The notes: generated from the sequence alone by a model not told the origin. DNA of 64,000 nucleotides from Meconema thalassinum (GCA_946902985.2 OX336388.2:290076526-290140525); one strand, 5' to 3'. Shown: positions 10,746 through 23,084, counted from the first letter of the stretch. Translations and numbers: made by a program.

Positions 10746-11437
10746 TTCGACCCTCACTATTACGTGTCAGAAAACTGTATCATAATGATGGTCATTATAA
10801 CACTGTTTTCCATTATGATACAGTTTCTCCAGCCAATCAGGGCTCGTTCATTGACCAATTAGTCAACGATACCTTCGCGCATGCGCTCAAAATTCAACAT
10901 GTCGGACATAAACACAACATCGAACTATAATAAATTACCGACATTGAATACGCACCGTCCATATGTTCACGTAAATAAACTGGCGAATATGAGACAAGCA
11001 ATAGCACTGTACCTTAAAATCACCAACGCTAATTTCTGCACAGCGAATTGTCTTCAAATGACACCGGTGACAATATTACTGAGGGACGGCAGATGTAAAC
11101 ATATGGCCTGCATATGGCATTGCAAGCACACAGAGCGCATGCGTCGGTCGTTCAAAGATCTTGAAAGACAGAGATATAACACCCAACGCTCACTCTGCGA
11201 TCACAAAATTCAAGTACCGTAGCTGACTCTCAACATATATTTATGAATATTTATGTTAAAACATATAATAAAGTTATAATTATCGTCGAACATAAACAGT
11301 CGTATGCAACTCGCCTATAATGGTAATTAAGACACTCGTATGGAAATTATAAAACTCGCATACGCTCGTTTTATAAAAAAAATACTCGTGTCTTAATTAT
11401 AGGCATTATAGGCTCGTTGCATAATGTACTATTAACT
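10746..11437. mobile_element. Palindrome-rich insert in LINE (unclassified)
   Basis: Inserted between two parts of the LINE. Near its left end there is a perfect 16-bp inverted repeat, AAACTGTATCATAATG at 10772-10787 with its complement at 10811-10826. Near its right end (about 11301-11424) lies a longer imperfect palindrome whose outer arms are ATGCAAC and GTTGCAT and whose inner parts contain TAATTAAGACACTCGTA-like sequence and its near-complement. The 113-codon frame at 10881-11222 matches no family I know. The exact boundaries and TSD are not clear. Confidence 0.55.
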
Positions 11438-11835
11438 TACTTATGACGATTGAAACGATCATGTTTTAAGGCCAATCTCTCAATATCCATACATTTCTCA
11501 TCCTACCATTCTTCTTTTGCATTTCGCATTTTCCTTCTTATCTCTGCATTACGTGTATTTCTATCCATATTTTTATTAAACCTTCTCTTGTCCATTAACT
11601 GTAAAATGTCATCCCTCATTCATCCCTTCCTGCCTGTCTTTTATCCTCTTTCAAAACGTTATTGCTTGCCATCAATAGTACCGTGTTGAGCTTTTTCCAT
11701 TTCTCATCAACATGAATGTTCGATGTATTATGTATTGTCCCCAACTTGTCATTAATTTGATCGTAAAGTTGGTTTCTTACACCTGGATTCTTCAATTTAG
11801 AACTCGACATTCTACCCATTTGCTGTCTTTTAAAT
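11438..11835 (-). pseudogene. LINE linker between endonuclease and RT
   Basis: Minus-strand LINE coding remnant between the endonuclease and RT domains. It starts MGRMSSSKLKNPGVRNQLYD, continues with VDEKWKKLNTVLLMASNNV and then, after a frame change, gives a basic Arg/Lys-rich stretch with EEWWDEKC-like residues near 11510. The linker has no catalytic residues. Position and spacing fit EN-linker-RT order in the element. Confidence 0.7.
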
Positions 11836-12353
11836 AGGTTGGTTGGTTCTTAAGTTTAGGGGCTGCGACAACACGGGCATGTAGCCCCGTGTACTTTGTG
11901 TGTGTGTAGAATCTGTCTGATAACCGGTGTTAATTGTGATGGCTGTATTATTGTGTGTTATGTGTTTTTTAATACAAGTAAGGACTGCAGACGTTTGAAT
12001 TTTTCAAATAGTTCCTAGTTTTGCTGCCAAACGCCACCGTCATCGACTACTAGTTCAGAACTTAGCTACCAGAGGCCACCGCAGTCGGCTCTTGGCAACG
12101 TAGGAACCTAGGAGCGTTGTTTACATTCTTAACCTATACAATTTAGCTCACACAGGTGTAATTAGTGGAAGGTTCTTTAACATGCCATAAATCTTTGACA
12201 TGGGACCGCCGCGCCGGCTATACTTCCCCTCCGATGGAAGACATACTGAGGGAATTTTAACGCTCTTAAAAATCCGGCGACTTCGGCCGGATTTGAACCA
12301 GCGATCTTGGGCATAGAATCTCAGCATGCTACCAACTACGCCACCGAAGCCGC
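11836..12353 (-). mobile_element. SINE family B, tail type I, copy 2
   Basis: Minus-strand SINE inserted in the LINE. The sense-strand head ends with the B box (GGTTCAAATCCGGCC) and the A-box region GGCGTAGTTGG. The type I tail includes CGGGGCTACATG and TGTCGCAGCCCCTAAACTTAAG, and ends in AACCAACC. Flanks GTCTTTTAA (left) and GTCCATTAA (right) may be a decayed TSD. Confidence 0.85.
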
Positions 12354-13130
12354 CGTCCATTAAGTACTTTCTTGAACTTGACACGAAACTTTGGAACCAA
12401 TGAATTATGGTCTGATCCTATGTCCGCTCCAGGGAAAGTTTTCACTGCTAGAACCGAATTACTTCAGCGTTTATTGATAAGAATATAATCTATTTGATTC
12501 CTCACAATTCTGTCATTTTGATCTGCTGGAGATACCCAGGTATATAACCTTCTTGCAGGTAACTTGAAGTATGTATTGGTAATAGCCAGTTCACAAAACT
12601 GTACCAGTCTTTCCCCTCTATCATTTCTAGTTCCTAATCCAAATTCTCCAATAAAGTCTGATTCTTTACCCTCACCAATTTTTGCGTTTAAATCCCCAAT
12701 GACGACGACAATTTCTTGAAATTTGGCCATCTTCAGTGCCCGTCCCAATTCACTATAAAACTGTTCTAATTCATCTTCATCCTTTTCAGTAGTCGGTGCA
12801 TAGACTTGTATTATATTGACGCTTGCTTTCGTTGTTTGAAATTGTAAGGCAAGAACTCTGTCCGATATTCGAATGACGGCAGTTACAGGTCAACTTGTGA
12901 CCTTATCTACAACAATTGCTACACCATTCCAATGATTTGCGTCACTATTTCCTGAAAAGTACATCTTCATTTCTTTGATCATAATTTCCCCTGAACCCGG
13001 CCATCGGTTCTCACTCAACCATAATATAGTAATTATGAGTCTCTGCATCTCTTGGATCACATTATGAATTTTTCCTGCCTGATAAATTGATTTTACATTC
13101 CATGTTCCAAGATTCATTTCCGGAACTAAT
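12354..13130 (-). pseudogene. LINE apurinic-like endonuclease domain (two in-frame stops)
   Basis: The domain would nick target DNA to prime reverse transcription. From the start codon near 13117: MNLGTWNVKSIYQAGKIHNV (the metal-binding Asn of WNV), LSENRWPGSGE (catalytic Glu), VYAPTTEKDEDE, VVIGDLNAKIG (Asp and Asn), RNDRGERLVQFC, RLYTWVSP, NQIDYIL, then GADIGSDHN (terminal SDH). All main catalytic residues can be seen, but an in-frame TGA follows KVTS (about 12892) and another follows NKR (about 12466). MNLGTWNVKS is a typical start for this LINE group. Confidence 0.88.
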
Positions 13131-13200
13131 ATTTTCCCCCCGGAGATCCGAATGGGGGAATTGAAACTCCGTTGGTGAGTTAAAAATACTCAAGACAGGA

Positions 13201-13554
13201 ACGTTCATACGGTATCTCTAAACCACAACAGAGTGTTCCATTTTACCTGGAAGGGTTCGTTGGGTTGTCGGAGTCGTGCATTATTAACGCCACAGACGTG
13301 CGGCTTCTCTGAACTGTGTGGGCCTATAGCTTAAAAGTGCAAATGGCTTCAAGAAGATATATTCATAAGAATTGTTTCTTAAGGAAACAAGAAGCATTAC
13401 ATCTCCGTTGAGAACTGTACGAGTACTAGCCAATGTCTTGTGAGGTGTACCATACCAACTGATGAACCCAACGGTACATCGCGGAGAAACATGTGTCATT
13501 AAATTAGTGAAACGTGTGTCCAGCATTTACGAGATCAAAACGCTTGGCATTTCC
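13201..13554. other. Unannotated sequence upstream of the LINE
   Basis: May include the LINE 5' region up to about 13200. No further motif was recognised. Confidence 0.4.
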
Positions 13555-13638
13555 TTGTTCATCTGCCCCTATAGGCCGTATTAACCTGACCTCGTAGTTC
13601 CGCCCCTTAAAACAACAATAACTAATTAACTAACTAAC
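13555..13638 (+). repeat. 3' end of a SINE-like repeat (family L)
   Basis: Contains CCGCCCCTTAAAACAACAAT followed by TAAC repeats. Its reverse-complement counterpart lies at 46565-46625 (TTTTAAGGGGCGGAACAGC). It resembles the 3' end of family D but is distinct upstream. Confidence 0.5.
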
Positions 13639-13796
13639 ATGGCCTACTGAATTCAAATGTTTTCTTTGACATGCCAACAACGCATGACATGCATTTTTGT
13701 CGCCTTTCAAAAATCACTTACCACGGCCAGGAGCGAACCTGCAACCTTGGGGGGTTGGTAGTCCGACACGTTAACCACTCACCCACCGTGACAAGC
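13639..13796 (-). mobile_element. SINE family A, copy 4 (3'-truncated)
   Basis: Minus-strand head and part of the body only: A-box TGGGTGAGTGG near 13783 and B-box region GGTTCGCTCC near 13735. It ends abruptly at 13639 next to the TAAC repeats of the L fragment. Confidence 0.8.
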
Positions 13797-13984
13797 TTAT
13801 AAATTACTACGGATATATTTTCAACAAAAATATTTTTTCTTTCAAACAAAAGACAACTATTTTATAACCTGTCGACAGGAACTGCGAACTGTCTTACGGA
13901 ACCTGGTTACAGCCGTATGGACCAAATTTCACATTTCTGAAAACTGAAATCCATATGTTCATTAATACTAACTTGGGGGAATAT

Positions 13985-14373
13985 GGTTGGTTGGTTCCTT
14001 AGTTTAGGGGCTGCGACAACGCGGTCATGTAGCCCCGTGTACTTTGGGTGTGTGTAGAATCTGTCTGATAACCGGTGTTAATTGTGATGGCTGTATTAGT
14101 GTGTGTTGTCTGTTTTAATTCAGACAATTTCAGATAATTTCAAGTAGTTCCTACTTTCCCTACCAAATGTTACCGTCCACGACACCTAGCTGTGATCATG
14201 GCTACAACTAGATGTCATCGTAACCAGCACCTCGTGACGGCTTTACTACCCCTCCGAAGGAAGGCATACTGAGGGATTTTTAACGCTCTTAAAAAACGCT
14301 GCTTCGGCCGGGTTTGAACCCATGTCCTTGGGCAAAGAAGCTCAACATTTTACCAACTACGCCACCGAAGCCG
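13985..14373 (-). mobile_element. SINE family B, tail type I, copy 3 (internal deletion)
   Basis: Minus-strand copy with type I tail (GGTTGGTTCCTTAGTTTAGG on the plus strand) and tRNA-like head at 14373. About 120 bp of the central body is absent relative to the copy at 50.4 kb. Confidence 0.8.
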
Positions 14374-15272
14374 TCTATGGGGATTACCTAATTTTTTAAA
14401 ACATAAATCAAGTAAATGTATGGTCTATCAGAACCAAAACATACAATCAGGGATATGTTATTATTGCGCACGCTTCAAGAAGTGCGCTCTCACTGTTGCC
14501 ATGGTAACTGGGTGTCCCCGCAGAACTGTGCACGCTAAATTCTAGACAGACCAAACAGCCCAGAAACATATCTACATGAAAATGACGTCATATCATGACA
14601 ATGTGCTCTGGAACGAGTGCATCACAGCGAGAGAGGGAGCTGAGAACGTAAGATTATTATTATTATTTCAATGCTGGGCAACATGCGGATGTAGAACCAA
14701 CTGGCTTGATATCATTAGTGTTGTTGATTACGGCAATGGAAAAGAAGGTATGCTTTCAATGTGATTTTTAGGTAGATTTCATTAGAAAGCTAACTATTGC
14801 AATAGGTACAGCGCCCGAATTCTCCAATCAGCACCTATATCCACTGCACTGTCAAGGATTGCAGACACGTAGCTACCCAACTCACAAACATACCATTGTC
14901 TGCTAAGTAAAAATTGGGAATTCTAGGATCATACAGGGTATATTTATTTAAAAAAAATAGTACTACCAGCCTAGGTACAAATTTCTACTAGCTTTTACAT
15001 TCAAGCAATTCGAGAAACTCCAATCTCGAGGGGTGATTAGATCTGTCTATAGTGAGCGCCTGTATCCTACCTAGCAGTACTATTTTCGGCGTTGACAAAA
15101 TGAAAACGATGTCAGCTAAGATAAAATTGGCTAATTCGCTAAAAAGCGCCAGCCGTTTATTGTGCTATGGAAATACACACATGCCCCTGATGTATATCGA
15201 TAATTAGTGTCTACCTGACACTACAAGAAAATGAAAATTTAAGATAAACTAAAAACGTGGCATTTATACATA
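14374..15272. other. Unannotated sequence
   Basis: Short open frames only (for example 14576-14764), with no family resemblance. No repeat relationship was seen within the window. Confidence 0.45.
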
Positions 15273-17552
15273 ACTAGCAGAAGTACCCGTTCTTCGAACG
15301 GTCATCGGTATTAACAACCAGATGTTATCAATTGATCTACTGTTGCAATGTTTAGGGGCTTGGAACCTGTTTGTTGGCAAAGGAAAATGGTTAGCTAAAA
15401 TGTTCTCTCAAACTAAATTTACCTAACGTGCTCTTCCTGGCGTGAAAATAAAATTGAAAACCTCGTAGATGAATCGCAATACACGTCACATACGAACTGT
15501 ACCCTAACCGTTGTGTCAAGTGCCCAACTACAGGAAGACCCCTTCTTTAAATTATAAAGGCTTGTGGTGCATGAAAATTCGGTTTTCTTTAGCCTCCAAT
15601 GGCCCAAATTCCTAAAATCAGCAAAAAAACAGTCTACTATTTCAAATCAGGATTTTTTGAAAATAATGTTGCTGTTTGGAGATATAATAGACCTTCTGTA
15701 TGACATATCGCACGTGTAAGTTGTGTGAAAAAATCTAGGGTACTCCTTGAACCCCTTAAGCGCATTGATGAATTTTACAGTTTTAGTTGGCTCCGTGATA
15801 ACCTTTTAGCAATTTGCAACCTTTCACAGAAATGTAATAAATTGAGTTGCATTACTTATTCCAGAAATAGATGGAAAGTTGGATGCCACCTCTTGAGATA
15901 CTGTTGTCATGGTTAGTGGCTTGCATTCCTTCTTTAGTTTATTAAATGAAATTAGTTTTCTGGGAATATATAAGAAACTGTTGGGTTTAGAGCCTTAAAA
16001 TATAGTTTTTGGGGAACCTTTACGGCTCTTGAGTGGCCAGGAGTTTTGTTTCTGACACCTAGGGTTTGAAAATGATTTTGACTCGTCGTTGTACGTCATA
16101 ATAATGATAATTAAAATAATAGTAATAATAATAATATAATAATATAGGGATGGGGATATAATAGACCTTCCGTACCATACCCGCACGTGTAAATCGTGTT
16201 AAAAATTCTAGAGTACCCCTTGACCCCTTAAGCGCATTATATGTATTGATGAATATTTCAGCTTAATTTGGATCAGTTATAACCTTATTGTCGTTTGCAA
16301 ACCTTCACAGTAATGTAATAAATGGAATTGCATTGCGTCTTACAGAAATAGATGGACCTCTGAGATTCAGTTGCCTTGGTTACCGGCATGCATTCCTTTA
16401 TTAATTTATTAAGTGAAATTAGTTTTTGGGAATATCTCGAAAAATGTTGGTTTTAGGGCCTTAAAATGTGGTTTTCGGGGTTCTTTTTGGGCCCCCGAGT
16501 TTCGTTTCTCACATTGAGGGGCTGAAAATGAGATTTGTCTCACGCTTATTTCAGCATGTATTTTAAGGGGGTAGGTCCCCTGTTATGAGAGGTACGGAGA
16601 AGAGTTACATCAATGATTAGTGTCGTGCCTCTGATGGATATCTGCATCATATTTTACGTTAATCCACCCAGCCGTTCTTGAGTTTTAAGGACACAAAATA
16701 TTGTCCACAGACAAACAGACAGACAGACAGACAAAAATAATATTTAAGCGTGCATCCGTCACAAAACAGTCTGAAACGTGCAAATATGTCAAATTTCCGT
16801 GGAAATGCAGAAAAAACAGACGAACATTCATTTTTATATAATAGAGAAGGGATATAATAGACCTTCCGTACCATACCCGCTCGTGTAAATCGGGTGAAAA
16901 AATTCTAGAGTACCCCTTGACTCCTTAAGCGCATTGTGTGTATTGATGAATATTTCAGCTTAATTTGGATCCGTTATAACGTTATAGCCGTTTGCAAACC
17001 TTCACAGTAATGTAATAAAAGGAATTGCATTGCGTCTTACAGAAATAGATGGACCTCTGAGATTCAGTTGCCATGGTTACCGGCATGCATTCCTTCATTA
17101 ATTTATTAAGTGAAATTAGTTTTCTGGGAATATCTCAAAAACTGTTGGTTTTAGGTCCTTAAAATGTGGCTTTCGTTTCTCACATTGAGGGGCTGAAAAT
17201 GAGCTTTGTTTCACCCTTCTACGCCTATTTCAGCATGTATTTTAAGGGGGTAGGGCCCCTTTTATGAGAGGTACGGAGAAGAGTTACGTCAATGATTGGT
17301 GTCGTGCCTCTGAAGGATATCTGTATCAAATTTTACGTTGATCCACTCAGCCGTTCTCGAGTTATAAGGACACAAAAAATTGTCCACAGACAAACAAACA
17401 AGCAAGCAAACAGACAGACAGACAGACAGACAGACAAAAAATTAGTTTTGTGCGCATTCATCATAAAACAGTCTGAAACGCGCAACTATCGCAAATTTCC
17501 GTGGAAATTCAGAAAAAACAGACAAACTTTCATTTTTATATATATTGAGATG
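15273..17552 (+). repeat. Long non-coding repeat family E, copy 2 with tandem modules
   Basis: Starts with AACTAGCAGAAGTACCCGTT and ends at TTTTTATATATATTGAGA. Block order follows copy 1. Two successive modules of about 700 bp (about 16145-16850 and 16851-17550) each open with GATATAATAGACCTTCCGTA, pass through GAATTGCATTGCGTCTTACA and GAGAGGTACGGAGAAGAG, then CAGA repeats, and close with CAGTCTGAAACG and TTTTTATAT. No reading frame of note. Class unknown. Confidence 0.7.
17403..17436 (+). repeat. (CAGA)n microsatellite in repeat E
   Basis: CAAACAGACAGACAGACAGA-type tract at the same place in the second tandem module as the tract at about 16705-16735 in the first. Confidence 0.85.
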
Positions 17553-19320
17553 TCCTGAAAATAAAGGTTGGAGAATTCGGTACTCCACTGATTCCTTCTT
17601 CTCTCATCGAAGAATATAGCATTCCTCGGCTATTACAAAAATTAAACACAACTTTTATTACAAACGATAAACTCGTGTGAAGTTCCTCAGAACCTCCACT
17701 GAAATATGAAAAATTATGAAACGGCGTGATTTCAAACATTACCCTATATTATACATTGCGTTTCATATTTGAACCGTAGTTCCACATCTAAATATGCAAG
17801 ATCAAAATTAACTCAGTATTAAATATATATTCATATGTACAATGCTTTGTGATTCACACAAATATTAACTTAACTGCGTTGAAATGATTAACTTTCCTTT
17901 AAAATATATGAGTCTTTACTACTCAAACTTCTTGAACAAACACCGTAACTTTATCGGTTGAGAGTATAAATACTTGTCTAAATCAAGAGAACATAGGTGA
18001 CAAACATTTAAGTTCAGCACTGCTCTAACTTTGTTTTCTCCCATTTGATTATTACATTTCGAAAAATTCCTGAAATTCTTTGCTCGACTTACATTTTTTT
18101 GATAAACGTGAATATTCGAAGTGCATGGCATTTTACCTTCATTCCACATTTCCGTTTCAAAATTATACAAAAATCACATTATTTCTTAAACACCCTGTAC
18201 AGAAATTCCCTCAAATGCAATTAAACGATGTCACATTCGCTGTGATCAAAACTAGGAAACATGACTCCTCAGTCTCCTTTTGTGAAAATACGTAAGTCAT
18301 TTACGTCTACGATTCCTTTCTTGCACGGTATTCCAAATCTAAACCCCTTTCAGTGCATTTTCTCAATCAATGCAAAGAAAATCAGTAACTCTATTAAATA
18401 TCCACTACCATTGTGAATATTGTTCAAGAAACAAACTTTAACAAACTCCTCTATTCTTATACAAAATTTCCTCGTGCCTATAAATTCAAATCTTTAATTA
18501 CTTTCTGTACAGTTACTTTTATATCACCCTGTGATTTAACTTTCTTAACTCCTTTTCACGTATTTAAATTCAATTATTACATTATTGTAACTTTCAAAGA
18601 TTTGTCAGCAAGAATTCATATTTAAAAATGATATAAGTGTGTCCTCTCTTCCTGTGAATACAAATTTCTGAATTTAATTCTGTTAAGTCCAGCTGATTTA
18701 TTTTCAGACAATGGGTAGACTTATCTAAATTGCCCTGTCTCTTCCTGTGAATACAATAAAGTCTTAGCTATCTTCGTGAAATATTTTGTTTAATAAATTT
18801 TATCTAGGCTTTTTAATGCTCTAGATGTTTTATTTGACACATATAAAGGTTCTTGGAACATCTTTGTTACAAGAAAATATGGTTTATTACGTTTACAGCA
18901 TAGTTGTACATAACTATCTGTTTCATTACAATGAATTTGTTATTTATTGATTTAATTGTCTATATCAATTATTTAGACTATCTTTTACCAGATTTTGTGT
19001 CGTGTAACAATCCATTATTGCACACAGTTGGTTTATAATAAATTTCTGACACTCGAATCAACATCTTGAGTTGTCGAAATTTATTTGACATTTCGTGACA
19101 TAGCTTTTTAAATATACGGTACTTAAGATGTTCAATATACGTTCCAACGCTGCGCATAAAACAGATTTATTAAATTTAACGCAAGTATCAATAATTCTAA
19201 ACGACTTTATAATGAACTGGTTTAACGTTGACAACAGCAATTCGCTAATAAAATTTCGTCCAAATGACTGAAATTTTCAATGAAAATGACTCCTAAGAAA
19301 ATACTGATATACTGGATTAA
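17553..19320. other. AT-rich unannotated DNA
   Basis: Very AT-rich with only short chance open frames. No transposon motif, RNA gene or promoter was recognised. Confidence 0.5.
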
Positions 19321-19322
19321 AA

Positions 19323-19350
19323 TCTTACTTACTTACTTACTTACTTACCT
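19323..19350. repeat. (TTAC)n: 3' tail of the minus-strand LINE
   Basis: Six TTAC-type units read GTAA on the LINE sense strand, directly after the last coding codons. Short tandem 3' tails rather than poly(A) are known from RTE-type LINEs. The LINE stop codon lies inside the first unit. Confidence 0.85.
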
Positions 19351-20991
19351 CGTTGGCCACACGAACCGAAGTCGGTTCATTGCCTCACTCTTTAGCCTCT
19401 TCCATTGGTTTCTGTTGCTAGCCATGTTCTCGTTGGCTCCCAGTGTCTCCAGGTCTTTCTTGACTCCATCCACCCACCTCAGTTTTGGTCTACCCAGGGG
19501 TCTCGTACCTTGTGGCTTCCCTTCTAGCACTGTCCTTACCATTTTCCCTTCTCTTCTCAGGACATGTCCCAGCCATTCAATTCTTCTGCTCTTTATTACA
19601 GCTGTCACATCGGGTTCATTAAACAGCGTGTGTATTTCAATATTTTTTCTTCTTCTTCTAAAGATTCCATTTTCAGATACTGGCCCAAAAACTTTTCTTA
19701 ATACCTTGTTTTCAAAAGTTATAATTTTTCTCTCCATTTTCTTGCTCAGTGTCCATGTTTCCGCCCCATACATTAATACTGGTCGCACGATTGTCTTGTA
19801 AATGCGGAGTTTCGTTGTTTTCGTTAATAGCCTGCTGGTAAATAGTTTATTCATTGAAAAGAGACACCTCTCTGCAAATTTTAGCCGGTTCATTACTTCC
19901 TCCTCCATGTTGTTGTTGGCATTCTCTGTACTCCCTAGGTATTTGAAAGACCTAGTCTTCCTAAATTCCATATCTTCTATTGCCAGTACTCCTTCGGTTT
20001 CCTCTTCATTGTTTCTAGTTACAATCATATACTCTGTCTTATCTTGATTGATCCTCAGACCCACACTTTGTGCTTCTTCTATTAGAACTTTAGCTGTTAT
20101 TTTTAGTTCCTCTTCCTCCTCCGCTAAAACCACAATGTCATCGGCAAACGCTAAGAGTTTCACTTCACCACCTACAATCGTACCTCTTCCAATCGAAGAT
20201 ACTCTTTTTAGTGCTTTTTCCAAAACCAAGTTAAACAGGCTGAGCGATATGCATTCTCCCTGTTTGACACCCGTCTCCACAGTAAAACATTCAGATTCCC
20301 TGCCTTCAACTCTCACTTTACATTCAGTTTTCTCAATGCACATTCTTGTCAGCCCGATCAGTTTCGAAGGTATTCCCGATTCTTCCATTATCCTCCAGAT
20401 GCTTTCTCTGTTGACACTATCATAGGCCTTTTTGAAGTCATTAAATAGGCAGTATACCTTCTTATCAAATTCCCACGTCTTTTCAATTATCTGTCTGAGT
20501 ATGAATAATTGGTCTGTTGTTGAGATGCCTTTCCGGAAACCGGCCTGGTGTTCTTCAAGATTTTCCTCTATGTATGGTAGTAGCCTATGTAAGAGAATGC
20601 GCGCAAGAAGCTTGTATGCGCTACATAATAATGATATGCCCCTGTAATTCTCACACTTGGTTCTTTTTCCTTTCTTACATATTGGGCATATTACTGCTTG
20701 TTGCCATTCATTGGGCATCTTTTCATTTCTCCATACTTGCAGTATCAATCGATACAGTGCTTTTCTGCATGCTTCTCCACCTTGTTTTAGCAGTTCTATT
20801 GCCATGCCGTCGGTTCCTGGAGCTTTGCTGTTCTTCATTTGCTTTAGAGCTTCATCCATTTCCTTCATTGTAGGCTCCTCCACATTTGGTTGGGGTCCTT
20901 CATATGCCTTTGTTTCCTCAGTCACTTCTTTTCCCTCAGGGACATTCAACAATTCTTCAAAATAGTCCTTCCATAACTTCAAGCCCTCTTC
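19345..20991 (-). pseudogene. LINE RT and C-terminal domain (545-codon open frame)
   Basis: The open frame covers the complete RT. In order: SKAPGTDGMAIELLK (53-67), YRGISLLCSAYKLLARIL (113-130), EEHQAGFRKGISTTDQLF (143-160), NDFKKAYDSVNRES with the motif A Asp (181-194), GVKQGECISLSLF (238-250) and FADD (279-282). Next come RSFKYLG, VLMYGAETWTL and the C-terminal RIEWLGHVLRREGKMVRTVL and GRPKLRWVDGVKKDLE. Motif B has Leu where Pro is usual (SLSLF for SPLLF), which may lower activity. The final stop falls in the GTAA tail. An in-frame TAA at 20992-20994 separates it from the upstream frame. Confidence 0.92.
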
Positions 20992-21612
20992 TTAACCAGC
21001 CACCAAATCACCTTCATTGTTTTCCATTGCTACGATTCTTGGTCCGTACTCCGTCTTGAAATACCTTGCATACCTATAGAATTCCCTTACATTGTTCTTG
21101 TTTCTGTCTTCTTCATTTTTTTCCAGTTGCTTGTTGATGAACTGCCTCTTTTCTTTACGTATTACTTTCCTTGTTTCCCTCGCTGCCTCCACGTATTCTT
21201 CTCTGGATTGTGGGGTGTCGTTATCTAGCATCCTCTGTTTGTACTTCTTTCTCTTTTTAATCGCCTCTTTGCACTCCTCACTGAACCATATCTTGTCCTG
21301 TCCTTTATTTTCTTTCCTCTCTAGGTGTTCCTTTGCAGTCTCAGTCACAATGGATTTGAATATTTCCCAGCTGTTATCTTCCCCTTCCTCTTTCCTTTCT
21401 CCTTCTTCTAGCTCCTCCAGAACTTGAAAACGATTTTGTAGCTTTAGCCGGTACTCACTTCGTATTTCCTCATCTTCCAGTAGGCTTACGTCTATTTTGC
21501 CTTTTAGTGTGCCTGCTTTCGTCATCTTCTCTCGTGATATTCTTTGTTTCACTTTAATTAATACCAGATTGTGATCACTTCCCACTTCTGCTCCTCGTAC
21601 TGCTCTGACATC
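20992..21612 (-). pseudogene. LINE endonuclease C-terminus and linker (5'-truncated)
   Basis: The same LINE continues upstream of the TAA at 20992. The frame starts at about 21610 with the last endonuclease motif (GSDHNLVLIKVKQRIS) and passes into a charged linker with IWFSEECKEAIKKRKKYKQR and YRYARYFKTEYGPRI, running to DLVAG just before the stop. The rest of the endonuclease is missing, consistent with 5' truncation on insertion. Apart from that stop the element is open for over 740 codons, so it may be relatively young. Confidence 0.88.
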
Positions 21613-23084
21613 CTACACAATTTTAAATAAAATGACAGAATTATACGGTTGGTCAATTTGGATAAACAAAGAACATGACTCCAATTCTACTAAATATATT
21701 TCAATCTCTTCACTACCTTGAGCTGGCGACGATCTCTGCTGTAATATGCCTTGTCTGGCAAGACAAATGTGTTTGAGCACAACGCCCACAGCTGCGAGAA
21801 CCGGTTGTGGCGAGGCCTGCTGGATAACCTCACAGTGGGACAAGGTCGATGACATAATTGGGTTAGCGACCTCTCCGTGTACAGCAAGTCTCTCCCCCAC
21901 TCCTTCACTCGACTCCCGCATGTTGTTCGGATCTTCTGACGTTACCACTTCACTACGCCGGCATCGCTTCTTAAGGTTGAAATTCGATTGTTCTATAAGT
22001 GTCTTTGAGAGTATACTGGATGTATATGAACTCGTGTTATGAAGTATAGATTTGTTCTGCATTTCTGCGCATCGCGTAGATGTTCGACTGCGCCATCCAT
22101 GTTATGGAATTCTGGATTCAACTTTACATTTCTGTAGTCTCTACTTCCCTATAATGTGCATCTTAGCACGAAGTCATAATCAGATTAATGATTGAACCTA
22201 CATAACTTCCCCGTCGCCAATTTATAAACTGCATTATGTATAGCTTCCAAGGATGAGCCGAATTGTATGAGTAATGTAGCTCTTTTCCTGAAGTGAATTG
22301 TTTGCATTTATCTGCGTGAGATGTGTAGTAGCTTCGTATCGAAATACTGAAGTAACAAGCTATGTTTCAAATACTCCACAGACTTGCTGTATGAAGCTTC
22401 TCTAAATGTGAGTGCAAATGAACGCAGTCTCGTTCCGATAAGTGTGTTACAAAATCACCGGCCTACATGCTGTGCTGGTCTCAGTCAGAATGTCGCTTGC
22501 TTCACAAGTCAGAGCCTTCTGACTCCGCGCTCCTTTTCTCCACTTTCGTTATGCGTAGCACTGTCCAAGAAACAACTCGTTTCTACACTGGCGGTCTTGT
22601 TCAGACCCGATCTGAATTTGGAATGACTGCTCGTTCTTGCCCTCCGTGTACGGCAAGTTTATCGCGTTTCCTCCCCTCTCGTGGTGTGACGTAGGTCCAC
22701 AGACTACCCCTCACTCGCTGTGTCATCAACCTTGGTCACTTCTCCTCCTTCATGACGTTACACTCACTTCTCGTGGTGTGACGCATTCTTACAATATAGG
22801 CCTCCCTACATTCAGATAATAAATACACATCCATATTTAAATAGTTCCTTCTTTCCTTCCGGTCTTCCGTAATTGTTTATATTAATAATGATGCATGGTA
22901 TTACACTCTATTTCAGTTTAGGTTTTCCATATCTCACAAATTTTTAAGGATAAGAGATTTTAATTCGTTTTTTTTATTTTTCCTGCGTCCCAGTTCGTAT
23001 CCCGTCTGGATCTTAGTATTGGCCTTAAATAAATTCGGGCGCAGTACCATGTTTCGACTTCCGGGAAATTTCAACATATCTTCG
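21613..23084. other. Unannotated sequence
   Basis: Two stretches (near 21880 and 22640) share CTCCGTGTAC-GCAAGT-like wording but were not resolved into a repeat. Overlapping short open frames on both strands show no family resemblance. Confidence 0.4.

Larger units (their letters stand above)
8718..13200 (-). mobile_element. Nearly full-length LINE (RTE-like), interrupted by three insertions
   Basis: On the minus strand, a single LINE runs from the endonuclease start (about 13117) through RT to a C-terminal region ending at about 8730, followed by a (GAA)n tail (8718-8732). It is split by a MITE (9907-10272), a palindrome-rich insert (about 10746-11437) and a SINE B (about 11836-12353). Domain order and single-ORF layout suggest the RTE clade or a relative; the clade call is tentative. 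In-frame stops at about 12892 and 12466 and frame changes in the 3' third show it is dead. Confidence 0.8.

Noticed and set aside
19802..20965. Plus-strand open frames opposite the LINE
   Set aside because: They are antisense shadows of a strongly supported minus-strand RT frame.
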